Program-made: the position numbers and the translations under genes
The notes under the pieces: model-generated
Told to the model about the DNA's origin: nothing
Database searches by the model: none
What the model saw: only the letters and a program-made list of their open reading frames with translations
Shown here: piece by piece, positions 25,414 to 34,465 of the stretch
How positions within the stretch are numbered: the first letter of the stretch is position 1
Layout of the letters: every line of letters begins with the position of its first letter
Assembly (NCBI GenBank): GCA_003243425.1
Contig: QFQP01000002.1
Location: 248,001 to 312,000, forward strand
Origin: Archangium gephyra
Lineage (GTDB): Bacteria > Myxococcota > Myxococcia > Myxococcales > Myxococcaceae
Length of the DNA: 64,000 nucleotides
Direction of reading: 5' to 3'

Positions 25414-28145
25414 CAGTGCGCCTCCGACCACGAGCGGCCGTGCCCCACGTCGACGACCAGCGGCACGCGCAACGTGGCCACCGACGACATCACCTCCACG
25501 GCGAGCTTCTCCATCGCTTCGACCTCGCCTTCGGGGCACTCGAACAGCAACTCGTCGTGAACCTGCAGGAGCATGCGACCGTTGAGTCTGCTCTCGGGAA
25601 TGCGGCGGTCGAGTTCCAGCATCGCGCGCTTGACGATGTCGGCCGCGCTGCCCTGAATCGGCATGTTGATCGCTGCGCGTTCAGCCGCCATCGAGACCTG
25701 ACGGTTGCGCGAAACGATGTCCGGCATGTAGCGGCGACGACCGAAGATCGACTCCACGTAGCCGGTCTTGCGCGCCTTCTCGATGGTGCCGTCGACGTAG
25801 CCGTTGATGCCGGGAAAGCGCGCGAAGTAGCGGTCGATGATGCCCTTGGCCTCTTCGATGGGAATGTTGAGGCGCGTCGACAGCCCGTGCGGCGAGAGGC
25901 CGTAGGCGATGCCGTAGTTCACCATCTTCGCGGCGCGGCGCTGCTCGTCGGTGACGGCGTCGATGGCCACTCCGAAGACCTCCGCGGCGGTGCGCGCGTG
26001 CACGTCGGCGTCTTCGGCGAAGGCGCGCACCAGGCCCTCGTCACCCGAGATGTGCGCGAGAATTCGAAGCTCGACCTGCGAATAGTCGGCAGACACCAGC
26101 CGCCACCCCCGCTCGGCGACGAACGCGCGGCGAATCTGCCGGCCGAGGTCGGTGCGAATGGGAATGTTCTGCAGGTTGGGGTTCGTCGACGACAGGCGGC
26201 CCGTCGCCGCCGCGGCCTGGTGGAACGTGGTGCGAATGCGGCCGTCGGGCGCGACGAGGGTCGGCAACGTGTCGAGGTAGGTGCTCTTCAACTTCGCGAC
26301 GCTGCGGTACTCGATGATCGCGCGCGGCAGCGGGTGCTCTTCAGCGAGCTTCTCGAGCACTTCGTGATCGGTCGAGGGCGCGGTCTTGTTCTTCTTGAGC
26401 ACCGGCAGCTTGAGCTCGTCGTACAGCACCTGCGCCAGCTGCGGAGGCGAGCCCACGTTGAACTCGCGGCCCGCGTGTCGGTACACGTCGGCGAGCATCT
26501 GACCGATCATGCCGTCGACCTGCGCCGCAACGTCGGCGATCGCGGCCTTGTCGATCACCACCCCAGCGCGCTCCATGCGCGTGAGCACCGGTATGAGCGG
26601 CAACTCCAGCTCGTTGGCCAGGGCCGCCAGCCCCAGACCGTTCGCTTCGGTCCACAGGTCGCCGACGAGCCGATCCACCGCATCGGCAGAGGCGGCGTAG
26701 ATGATCGCCGTGCGCTCGTCGCTCATCTCCGCGAGCGTGGCCTTGCCCTTTCCGGCGAGCCCGTCGGCGCGCGTCGGGAGCTCGGCGCGGAGCCGTTCAC
26801 GCGCGAGGTCGGCCAGCGCGTGCTCCTTGCGCGAGGGGTTGAGCAGGTACGAGAGCAACTCGATGTCGGTGTGGAGCGTGACGCGCTCGATGCCCACCGA
26901 CGCGAGCAGGTGCAGCAGCGCCTTGCCGTCATGCGCTTCGATGGCGAGGCCCGTTCGCTGCAGCGCAGCGCCCAACAATCGCTGCACCGGTTCACGGCCG
27001 ATGGCGCGCACCGAGACGTAGGCGCAGGTCGTCTCGCCGATGACGCAGCCGAGGCCCACCAGCGCCGCGGAGTGCGGTTCACCTTCGTAGGCCGGGGCCA
27101 GCGACACCCGCTCGGCCTTCTCCAGCGCGTCACACAGCCGCTTCAGACCTGCTTCGTCGGTGATGACGGTGGCCTCCTGCCGCAGCGGGGTGGCCGGGGC
27201 CGAAGGCATCTCCTGGTTGAGCCGGAAGAACTCCAGCTCGGTGAACATGGCGCGCGCTTCCGCCTGCCGAATGCCCTTCACCGCGAAGTCGTCAGGCTGA
27301 CCTGCGAGCGGCAGATCGTGCCGGAAGCTGACCAGCTGCATCGCTCGTTTGATCTGTTCGACGTTGGCGCGAATGCCTTCACGGATCTTCGGCTTGGGCA
27401 CTTCGTCGATGCGCGAGAGCAGCGCGTCGATGGTGCCGAACTGCGCGAGCAGGTCGGCGGCGGTCTTCGGGCCGATGCCGGGCACCTTGGGAATGTTGTC
27501 GATCGCGTCACCCACCAGCGCCTGGTAGTCGCGCATCTGCGAGGCCTTGATGCCGTAGCGCTCCTGGGCGTCGGCCTCGGTGATCGGCTTGTCCTTCATC
27601 GGGTCGTAGATGCGCACGCCCGGCTTGAGCAGCTGGAGGAAGTCCTTGTCGCTGGTGATGATCTCCGACTCGAAGCCCGCCGCCGTGGCGCGGTCGACGA
27701 GCGTGGCGATCACGTCGTCGGCTTCCCAGCCCGGCTCCTCGACGATCGGCACCTGCAGCACCTCGGTGATCTTCCGGATGAGCTCGAACTGCGAGACGAG
27801 ATCATCGGGCGGCGCTTCGCGGTTGGCCTTGTACTGGGGGTCGATGGCCAGGCGGCCCTTGCGGCTGTCGCGGTCGAAGCAGAGCACCAGGTGCGTCGGC
27901 GCGCGCTCCCGCATCAGCTTGAGCACCATGCGCGTGAAGCCCAGCACCGCGTTCGTGGGCTGGCCCTTGCTCGTCGTGAGCGGCGGCAGCGCGTGGTAGG
28001 CGCGGAAGATCAACCCTGACGCGTCGATCATCGTCAGCGTCTTCGGGCCGGCGGGCTTCGGTGCTTCTACGACTGCCGTCGCCTTCGACTTCGGCTCAGG
28101 AGACGACGGCAGATTTCCAAACAAGTCACCCTGCTGCGAAGCCAT
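25413..28145 (-). CDS. polA: DNA polymerase I; 3'-5' exonuclease site appears degenerate
   Basis: A 910-residue polymerase, the normal length. The 5' nuclease domain (residues 35-310) has FDRDSRKGRL, WEADD and GVPGIGPKTA-like motifs. The polymerase domain has DYSQVELRILAH (motif A), RRAAKMVNYGIAYG (motif B) and QVHDELLFE (motif C), all intact. The 3'-5' exonuclease domain at about 325-490 has lost its acidic residues: the DxE of motif I is read as Ala-x-Ala in VSLAPAYEG near 350, and the Asp residues of motifs II and III align with Leu and Ala. Proofreading by this enzyme is therefore unlikely. It serves repair and Okazaki-fragment maturation. The ATG at 28145 was chosen; an upstream extension overlaps the neighbour. 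Confidence 0.95.
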   Translation of the reverse strand: MASQQGDLFGNLPSSPEPKSKATAVVEAPKPAGPKTLTMIDASGLIFRAYHALPPLTTSKGQPTNAVLGFTRMVLKLMRERAPTHLVLCFDRDSRKGRLAIDPQYKANREAPPDDLVSQFELIRKITEVLQVPIVEEPGWEADDVIATLVDRATAAGFESEIITSDKDFLQLLKPGVRIYDPMKDKPITEADAQERYGIKASQMRDYQALVGDAIDNIPKVPGIGPKTAADLLAQFGTIDALLSRIDEVPKPKIREGIRANVEQIKRAMQLVSFRHDLPLAGQPDDFAVKGIRQAEARAMFTELEFFRLNQEMPSAPATPLRQEATVITDEAGLKRLCDALEKAERVSLAPAYEGEPHSAALVGLGCVIGETTCAYVSVRAIGREPVQRLLGAALQRTGLAIEAHDGKALLHLLASVGIERVTLHTDIELLSYLLNPSRKEHALADLARERLRAELPTRADGLAGKGKATLAEMSDERTAIIYAASADAVDRLVGDLWTEANGLGLAALANELELPLIPVLTRMERAGVVIDKAAIADVAAQVDGMIGQMLADVYRHAGREFNVGSPPQLAQVLYDELKLPVLKKNKTAPSTDHEVLEKLAEEHPLPRAIIEYRSVAKLKSTYLDTLPTLVAPDGRIRTTFHQAAAATGRLSSTNPNLQNIPIRTDLGRQIRRAFVAERGWRLVSADYSQVELRILAHISGDEGLVRAFAEDADVHARTAAEVFGVAIDAVTDEQRRAAKMVNYGIAYGLSPHGLSTRLNIPIEEAKGIIDRYFARFPGINGYVDGTIEKARKTGYVESIFGRRRYMPDIVSRNRQVSMAAERAAINMPIQGSAADIVKRAMLELDRRIPESRLNGRMLLQVHDELLFECPEGEVEAMEKLAVEVMSSVATLRVPLVVDVGHGRSWSEAH

Positions 28146-28173
28146 GCAGCAGGAGGTACCACATCGCCCGCGC

Positions 28174-30498
28174 TCAGATGCAGCCGTCGCCGGCCATCTT
28201 CTCGGCGACCTTCTCCTTGATGCCGTCACCGTCGACCGCGAAGTCGAGCGTCGCCTTCAACTGCTCGCAGGTCTCGGCGCGCTGCCACGCTTCTTCGGCC
28301 TTCTTGGTGCAGACGTTGGTGAGCGCCTTGAGGAGGTCGATGTTGCTGCGCGAGAAGTTCGAGCCCAGCTTCCAGATGCGGCACGCCGCGCGGAAGTCCT
28401 TCCGGTCGGCGAGGTTCTTGCCCTTCTCGTAGGCCGTGCGGCTCATGGTCTCGACGATGTTGCGGCGCACGAACGACGTGCGGCGCTCCAGCTCGCGCTT
28501 CTTCTCTTCAGGCGGGAGCGTCTTGGCCCGCTCGCCCAGCACCAGTCGTTCGTCGACCGCCAGCGCCTTGAGGAACGCGCTCTCGGCGCGCTCAGGGCGA
28601 TCGTTGGTGATCTCCGACGTGCCGTTCTCGTAGAGGTTGATGGCGTTGTTGATGTCCAGCAGCAGCCCGTTCGCGGTCTCGTGGTACTGCGCCTTGCCGA
28701 TGTTCTCGCGGATCTTCTGGAGCGGCACCGGCGCGTCGGCGAAGCGGCCCTCGAAGTAGAAGACCAGCGCGCGACCGATCTCCGGCTCCGGGTAGCGTTT
28801 GGCCAGCTCTTCCTTCGCGGCCTTGCCCGGGTCTGGCGGAGGCGGCGGCGGGCGGAAGGCGATGATCTCCGGGCACATCCACATCGGCTCGCCGGGCTTC
28901 ATCTTCTCGCGGGCCTTGAGGAAGTTGATGTACAGCGGCTCTGCCGGGCGCCAGTCGGTCTTGGGGTTCAGCGGGCCGTCGAGCTTCATCTTCATGAGCG
29001 CGGGCGGGTAGAGCTGGCTGGCGTCGACGTTCTGACACCACAGCCGTGACCACAGCTCGCAGCGCTTGTACGCGAGGTCCCACTTCGCGTTCGACGCGTA
29101 GGCCTTGCAGTCCGCCGCCGCGCGCTTCATCACTTCCTTCACCGACTCCTTCGAAGCGCCGAGCGTCTTGAGGAGGTAGCCCTCACAGTCCTTCCCGATC
29201 TTCGCGAACGAATCGAGCGCGCCTTCGAGCTGACCGCCGGCGACCTGCTCCTTGCCGCGGTTCATGTTGTCTTCGCAGACCTTGAGCACCGAGATGCGCT
29301 TCACCAGCGCGTTGGCCTCCTGATGAATGGGCTCGAGCTCGATGACCTTGTTGCAGGCCGCTTCGGCGCGCGCCCAGTCGGGTGAACCGTGTTCGCTGTT
29401 CGAATACGTGCGGCACTCGGCGAGCAGGTCTTCGATCTGCTCTTCGATGGTGCGCTCGGCGGCCACCGGCCGCACCTTCTTGCCGGTGCTCAGAGGAATC
29501 GCGCCGGTGTCGACGCGCTCGCCCTCGGCGTTGAAGGCGATCGCCCACAAGATGACGAGGAACACCGTGACGCCCACGCCGCCGAAGATGAGCTTCTTCT
29601 TGAGCGCGGGGTCCATCGGAGCAGGCTCCGGGGACATCGACGCGCCATCGAGGCTGTCCGACGGGCCGCCGATGGGCGCGCGGGCGGGCCGCTCGGGCGC
29701 ACCGCGGCCAGCACGCGCGATCGGCGCGCGCGGCCCCGACGCACTGGCCGAGCCGGTCTCGAACATCATCTCGACCACGCCGAACTGAATGATGTCGCCG
29801 GCCGAGAGAATCGTGTCGTCGCTGATCGGCGCGCCGTTGACGGTGGTGCCGTTGGCGCTGCCGAGATCCTTCACGGTGACCTCGCGGCCCTGCACCACCA
29901 GCTCGGCGTGACGGCGGCTGACCGAGTCGTCGTCGATCTGCAGGTCGACGCCCGCCACGCGGCCCACCGTCAACGTGCCCTTGAGGGGGAACGTCTTGCC
30001 GGTGACTCCACCGGTCAGGCCGCGCAGCTGCGGCCCCGAGGCCCGCTGCGGCCCCGGGCGCTTGGTGATGCCACCGCCCGCCGGCTTCTCTTTGATGGCC
30101 TGCACCACGCGCGTGCTGCGCGGCGGCTGCGCCCTGACCGCCTTGCCATTCGCCGCGGTCGGCTCCTTCGAGGGCTTCACGCCGGCGTTCTTGGCCCTGG
30201 GCAGCGACTTGGTGCCGAGCTTGAGCTGAATCTCGTAGTCACCGATGACGATCTGGCTCTTCGACGACAGCTTCGTGGGCCCGGCGATCTTTTCACCGTC
30301 GACCCACGTGCCGTTGGCAGAGCCGATGTCTTCGACCAGCAGCGCTTCGCCTTCGAGGAAGAAGCGCGCGTGCTTCCGGCTGACACCACCCTCGGAGAGG
30401 ATGAGATCGTTTCCTTCGGACCGGCCGATGGTGAGCTGCTCGGCGACGTCCTGCTCCTGCTGAGAACCGTCGGGGTTCTTGATGACGAGGGTCGGCAC
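28174..30498 (-). CDS. Double-FHA membrane protein with TPR-like C-terminus
   Basis: A 774-residue protein. FHA-1 (residues 1-95) has IGRSEGNDLIL, VSRKHARF and SANGTWVDG. FHA-2 (160-250) has VGRVAGVDLQI, VSRRHAEL and SANGTTVNG. Both keep the phosphothreonine-binding Arg, Ser, His and Asn. A basic Pro/Lys linker separates them. One membrane helix lies at about 308-326, and a helical, TPR-like region with many Cys and Lys fills the remaining 450 residues. It follows the FHA-CpaF gene by six bases and shares its operon. Likely a phospho-dependent scaffold for the secretion ATPase; the kinase that phosphorylates its partners is not identified. GTG start with GAGGAG before it. Confidence 0.85.
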   Translation of the reverse strand: MPTLVIKNPDGSQQEQDVAEQLTIGRSEGNDLILSEGGVSRKHARFFLEGEALLVEDIGSANGTWVDGEKIAGPTKLSSKSQIVIGDYEIQLKLGTKSLPRAKNAGVKPSKEPTAANGKAVRAQPPRSTRVVQAIKEKPAGGGITKRPGPQRASGPQLRGLTGGVTGKTFPLKGTLTVGRVAGVDLQIDDDSVSRRHAELVVQGREVTVKDLGSANGTTVNGAPISDDTILSAGDIIQFGVVEMMFETGSASASGPRAPIARAGRGAPERPARAPIGGPSDSLDGASMSPEPAPMDPALKKKLIFGGVGVTVFLVILWAIAFNAEGERVDTGAIPLSTGKKVRPVAAERTIEEQIEDLLAECRTYSNSEHGSPDWARAEAACNKVIELEPIHQEANALVKRISVLKVCEDNMNRGKEQVAGGQLEGALDSFAKIGKDCEGYLLKTLGASKESVKEVMKRAAADCKAYASNAKWDLAYKRCELWSRLWCQNVDASQLYPPALMKMKLDGPLNPKTDWRPAEPLYINFLKAREKMKPGEPMWMCPEIIAFRPPPPPPDPGKAAKEELAKRYPEPEIGRALVFYFEGRFADAPVPLQKIRENIGKAQYHETANGLLLDINNAINLYENGTSEITNDRPERAESAFLKALAVDERLVLGERAKTLPPEEKKRELERRTSFVRRNIVETMSRTAYEKGKNLADRKDFRAACRIWKLGSNFSRSNIDLLKALTNVCTKKAEEAWQRAETCEQLKATLDFAVDGDGIKEKVAEKMAGDGCI

Positions 30499-30504
30499 TT
30501 GCTT

Positions 30505-32292
30505 TTACTCCTCGCGGAAGATGCCCATGTTCACGGGAATGCCGCGACGCTGCAGGTCATCGTAGAAACGCGGCACGAAGCCCGTCGCCACGTACCGCCC
30601 ACGCACCTTCCCCTCTTCGCTGAAGCCCTCCTGCTTGAAATAGAAGATGTCCTGCATGGTCACGATGTCGACTTCCATGCCCGACACTTCCGAGATGTAG
30701 GTGATGCGGCGGCTGCCGTCCGAGAAGCGGGTCTGCTGAACGATCATGTGAACGGCCGAAGCGATCTGTTCGCGAATGGCCTTCACCGGCAGCTCCATGC
30801 CGGCCATCAACACCATGGTCTCGAGGCGGGCCAGCGCGTCACGCGGCGTGTTGGCGTGCAGCGTGGTGAGCGAGCCGTCGTGGCCGGTGTTCATGGCCTG
30901 CAACATGTCGAGCGCCTCACCCGACCGGCACTCGCCGACGATGATCCGGTCGGGCCGCATGCGCAGGCAGTTCTTCACCAGGTCGCGAATGGTGATCGCG
31001 CCCTTGCCTTCGAGGTTGGGCGGGCGTGACTCGAGCTGCACCCAGTGGTCCTGGGTGAGGTTGAGTTCGGCCGCGTCTTCCACCGTGACGATGCGCTCGT
31101 CGTCTTGAATGAAGGAGCTGATGACGTTGAGCAACGTCGTCTTGCCCGAACCGGTTCCGCCCGAGATGACGAGGTTCTTGTGCGCCTTCACGCACATCTC
31201 GAGGAACTCGGCCATCTGCGGGGTGATCGACTTGTACTTGATGAGGTCGTTGACCTGCAGCTTGTCGCGCTTGAACTTACGAATGGTGATGCACGGGCCC
31301 TTGAGCGCGAGCGGCGGAATGATGGCGTTGACGCGAGAGCCGTCTTTCAAGCGCGCGTCGACCAGCGGGCTCGATTCGTCGATGCGGCGGCCGATGGGCG
31401 CCACGATGCGCTCGATGACACCGAGCACCGCCTGGTTCGACGAGAAGATCTTCTCGGAGAGCCGAATCTTGCCCTTCTTCTCGATGTAGATCTGGTTGGC
31501 GTGGTTCACCATGATCTCGCTGATGTCGTCATCGGCGAGGAACGCTTCCAGCGGGCCCAGACCGAGCGCCTCGTTGAGCACGTCGGTGAGCAGCATGTCG
31601 CGATCGATGTGCTCGGGGATCTCACTGTCCCCCTCCATCTGCGCGAGGATGTCTTGAATCGCCTTCTCGGTGCGGCGCCACAGCTCTTCGTCGCCGAGCC
31701 GGTCCATGTCGAGGCGGCGCAGGTCGAGGTACTCGATCAGGCGATCGTGAATGTCCTTCTGGAGGTTGGCGTAGGCCTCGATCTTGGGATCGACGTGCTT
31801 GTCGCGGCGGCGAATGGCCGCGGCGAGGGAAGCCGGCATGTTCTTCTGATCTTCGACGGGCGCCTCTTCCTCGTACGCTTCCTCCTGAGGCTGCTCGTCT
31901 TCGTACTCTTCCTGCTGCTCCTCTTCGTATTCACCCTCGTCCTGGGGCTGCTCGTCGTCGTACTCGCCACCCTCGGCGTCGCCACCGCCCTCGTAGTCTT
32001 CCGGAGGCGCGTCGACGTTGATGATGTAGTCACCGACGTAGATCTTGTCTGACGGGCGCACCACGAGCGGGCCGGCGAGCTTCTTGCCGTTCACGAAGGT
32101 GCCGTTGGTCGACTTGAGATCGACCACGATGTACTTGCCGTCTTTGAGGACGATCTTGGTGTGGTACTTCGACACGTTCCCCTTGTTGAGAACGATGTCG
32201 TTGCCAGCGAGTCGGCCGATGGTGACTTCTTCCTTCTCGAAGACCAGTTCCTGCGCGTCTCCGCCCTTCTCGGCCAGGGTGATGAGAAACAT
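30505..32292 (-). CDS. cpaF: Secretion ATPase of CpaF/TadA type fused to an N-terminal FHA domain
   Basis: A 595-residue protein. Residues 1-95 form an FHA domain (IGRLAGNDIVL, VSKYHTKI, STNGTFVNG). A Glu/Gln/Tyr-rich acidic linker follows (about 96-150). The remainder is a CpaF-type type II/IV secretion ATPase with Walker A GGTGSGKTT, Asp box and Walker B region (RPDRIIVGECR), and the His box (TTLHAN). It powers assembly of Tad/Flp pili or a related secretion machine at the inner membrane. The FHA fusion suggests docking on a phosphothreonine. The gene has its own 5' region and lies downstream of a terminator, so it may be separately transcribed from cpaC. Confidence 0.92.
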   Translation of the reverse strand: MFLITLAEKGGDAQELVFEKEEVTIGRLAGNDIVLNKGNVSKYHTKIVLKDGKYIVVDLKSTNGTFVNGKKLAGPLVVRPSDKIYVGDYIINVDAPPEDYEGGGDAEGGEYDDEQPQDEGEYEEEQQEEYEDEQPQEEAYEEEAPVEDQKNMPASLAAAIRRRDKHVDPKIEAYANLQKDIHDRLIEYLDLRRLDMDRLGDEELWRRTEKAIQDILAQMEGDSEIPEHIDRDMLLTDVLNEALGLGPLEAFLADDDISEIMVNHANQIYIEKKGKIRLSEKIFSSNQAVLGVIERIVAPIGRRIDESSPLVDARLKDGSRVNAIIPPLALKGPCITIRKFKRDKLQVNDLIKYKSITPQMAEFLEMCVKAHKNLVISGGTGSGKTTLLNVISSFIQDDERIVTVEDAAELNLTQDHWVQLESRPPNLEGKGAITIRDLVKNCLRMRPDRIIVGECRSGEALDMLQAMNTGHDGSLTTLHANTPRDALARLETMVLMAGMELPVKAIREQIASAVHMIVQQTRFSDGSRRITYISEVSGMEVDIVTMQDIFYFKQEGFSEEGKVRGRYVATGFVPRFYDDLQRRGIPVNMGIFREE

Positions 32293-32337
32293 GGCGGCGA
32301 CTGTACCACGGCGTCGCAACCCAACGGATTGAGAACG

Positions 32338-32378
32338 AAAAAACCCGCAGCCGGTCCACTTGACCGAGCCGCGGGTTT
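32338..32378 (-). terminator. Rho-independent terminator after cpaC
   Basis: Read on the minus strand, an 8-base stem (AAACCCGC/GCGGGTTT) enclosing a second CGGTC/GACCG stem is followed by six T (32343-32338). It sits 26 bases after the cpaC stop and 46 bases before the FHA-CpaF start, so it separates the two genes' transcripts. Confidence 0.85.
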
Positions 32379-32403
32379 CGACGCCCGAAGGCGGCGCTTG
32401 ACC

Positions 32404-33861
32404 TCAGTCGAAGATGCCGAAGGTCACTTCGCCGCGCGCCTGCTTGTAGCGGCTCTTCACGTCGTCGATGATGGTGCGAATCTTGTCACTGTCAGGATTG
32501 ACGATGCGGGGCGTGACGAAGATCACCAGCTCGCGCTTGTTGCTGTCGAACGCGCGGTTCTTGAAGAGCTCGCCGATGATCGGAATGTGACCGAGGCCGG
32601 GCAGCTTGCTGACCTGCTTCTGCTCGTCGTGCGCGAACACGCCCGACAGCACGATGGTCTCGCCGTGGCGCACGGTGACGTTGGTCTTCACGCGGCGGTT
32701 GCGGAAGCCGGGAATGGTGATGCCGGCGCCCGTGGTGACACCCACCGAGATGTCGACTTCCGAGACTTCGGCTTCGATCTCGGTCTGGATGTTGCCGTTG
32801 CGGTCGGCCGTCGGGCGGAGCTTGAGGATCACGCCGTAGGGCTTGAACTCGACCGCGAAGGTGTTGTTCGTGATGAGCGGAATCGGAATTTCACCACCGG
32901 CCAGGAACTCGGCCTTCTCGCCCGACGCGCACACCAGCTTGGGCTGCGCGAGCAGCCGGCCGTAACCGTCGTTCATCTGGAAGCCGATGTTGAAGGTCGA
33001 GCGGCCGACGCTGTTGGCGATGAGACCACCTTCACCGAAGTTCCCGGGGAAGAGCTCGCGGCTGATGTTCACCGTGGCCTGCGCCGTGCCGGCGATGTCC
33101 GTCGGGTACTTGATGCCGTAGCGGTCCGTCGACTGGCGGCGGATTTCGACGAACTGAACCTCCGAGAGGATCATGCGCTTGATGCCGACCACCAGCAGGT
33201 TCTCGACCTTCTCGCCGATGGCCTTGGTGATGAGCTCGGCCTTCTGGAGGTCCTGCTGCGACTCGACGGAGCCCTCGAGGAAGATGGTCGAACCGACCAC
33301 GTTGGCCTGAACGTTCTTGAGGCCCGCCTTCTGGAACGCGGCGTTCAGGTTCTGGGCGACGAGCTTCTTCGCGTTGGGCGCGATCTTCACGAAGCTCTTC
33401 ACGTTGCCGTAGAGCCCGACGACCTGGTCGATGCGATCGGCGTCGGCCTGCGTGTACGCCTGACCGTCGAGATAGATGCGATCGCCCACCATGCGGACGT
33501 TCACGCCTTCGATCTCACCGAGCAGCTTCTTGATCTCGGAGATGACCTCGTTGGGGTCCTGCTTGCGAACGCTGATGAGATAGCTGATGCGCTGACCCGA
33601 GGTCTTCCACACCAGCAGCGTCGTCTTGCCTTCAGACGAACCGATGATCAGGAGCTGGTTGTTACCGATGGTGCGAACGTCGGCGATGTTGGGATCGCCG
33701 ACGGCCACGCGCTGAATGCCCGGAACGGTGATGACCTTCTGCGTACCGACGCCGAGGGGCAGCGGACCGCCCTCCTGCGCGAACACAGCCGTCGCCATCA
33801 ACGTCGCGAACACCGCCACACTGCGAACCAGACCCGAGCGCATCGAACGCACTTCGCGCAT
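32404..33861 (-). CDS. cpaC: Secretin of CpaC/RcpA type
   Basis: A 485-residue protein with a Sec signal (ending AVFAQ). The N-terminal domain shows the CpaC family pattern (QKVITVPGIQRVAVGDPNIADV). A BON-like segment near 170-230 (VQANVVGSTIFLEGSV) follows. The C-terminal secretin domain (250-460) contains FAVEFKPYGVILKLRPTA, VRHGETIVLSG and LPGLGHIPIIGELFKNRAF, a clear secretin signature. It forms the outer-membrane channel for Tad-type pili. The ATG at 33861 has GGGGAG eight bases before it. CpaB, CpaD, CpaE, TadB/C and a pilin gene are absent from this window, so the locus is incomplete or dispersed. Confidence 0.92.
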   Translation of the reverse strand: MREVRSMRSGLVRSVAVFATLMATAVFAQEGGPLPLGVGTQKVITVPGIQRVAVGDPNIADVRTIGNNQLLIIGSSEGKTTLLVWKTSGQRISYLISVRKQDPNEVISEIKKLLGEIEGVNVRMVGDRIYLDGQAYTQADADRIDQVVGLYGNVKSFVKIAPNAKKLVAQNLNAAFQKAGLKNVQANVVGSTIFLEGSVESQQDLQKAELITKAIGEKVENLLVVGIKRMILSEVQFVEIRRQSTDRYGIKYPTDIAGTAQATVNISRELFPGNFGEGGLIANSVGRSTFNIGFQMNDGYGRLLAQPKLVCASGEKAEFLAGGEIPIPLITNNTFAVEFKPYGVILKLRPTADRNGNIQTEIEAEVSEVDISVGVTTGAGITIPGFRNRRVKTNVTVRHGETIVLSGVFAHDEQKQVSKLPGLGHIPIIGELFKNRAFDSNKRELVIFVTPRIVNPDSDKIRTIIDDVKSRYKQARGEVTFGIFD

Positions 33862-33952
33862 CGTCAGTACTCCCCAGGAAGAAAGAAGACGTCGTCAGCA
33901 GAAAACGTCGGCGCACCGTAGCAGACCCGCGCTACGCGCAAGCTGAAAGACG

Positions 33953-34450
33953 TCAGGGCTGCCACCACATCGCCCACGCAGCGCCGAGTGCGATGGCGAC
34001 GGCGTAGGGAATCTGCTTGCGGTCGCTACGCGCTTCCTCTTTCGAGAACGTGCGACGCAACGTCGCGCCCAACGAGCCGGACAAGACGAGTGACAGCACG
34101 GCCTGCGCCGCGCCGACGAGGCTGATGAACAGGAGCGCTGCGGGCGTCTTCGGCAGGCCGAGACAGGCGCCCACGACGGCCGCGAGCTTCACGTCGCCCC
34201 ACCCCATGCCGCCGTTGAAGAGCGCGAACAACGCGAACCAGCCACCCGCGATGCCGAGCCCGATGAGCCCCGAGAAGAGACCGGTGTCTGCGTCGCCCAG
34301 CCCTTCGATGAACGCACGAAGCCCCAGCGCGACGAACATCGCCGGGTACGTGAGGAGGTCGGGAATTCTGCGGCTCTTGAGGTCGGTGGCGAGCGCGACG
34401 AGCAACGTCACGCTCAGCAAACCGTATTCGAGCAGGAGCAACGACGGCAC
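33953..34450 (-). CDS. Prepilin peptidase, CpaA/TadV-like
   Basis: A 165-residue membrane protein of the A24 aspartic peptidase family. The catalytic Asp residues lie in ATDLKSRRIPD (about 23) and GWGDVKL (about 86), the latter within the GxGDxK motif. About five membrane helices are visible. The large N-terminal Cys domain of PilD is missing, as expected for the short CpaA/TadV type that cleaves but does not methylate prepilins. It begins with GTG at 34450 and its neighbours are secretin and FHA genes, so it probably processes the pilin of the same system. Confidence 0.85.
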   Translation of the reverse strand: MPSLLLLEYGLLSVTLLVALATDLKSRRIPDLLTYPAMFVALGLRAFIEGLGDADTGLFSGLIGLGIAGGWFALFALFNGGMGWGDVKLAAVVGACLGLPKTPAALLFISLVGAAQAVLSLVLSGSLGATLRRTFSKEEARSDRKQIPYAVAIALGAAWAMWWQP

Positions 34451-34465
34451 GTTCGAGCGCCGTCG

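Noticed and set aside
25416..28019. Long open frame antisense to polA
   Set aside because: It mirrors polA codon structure in high-GC DNA (third-position GC bias) and has no recognisable domain; polA motifs on the other strand are certain.
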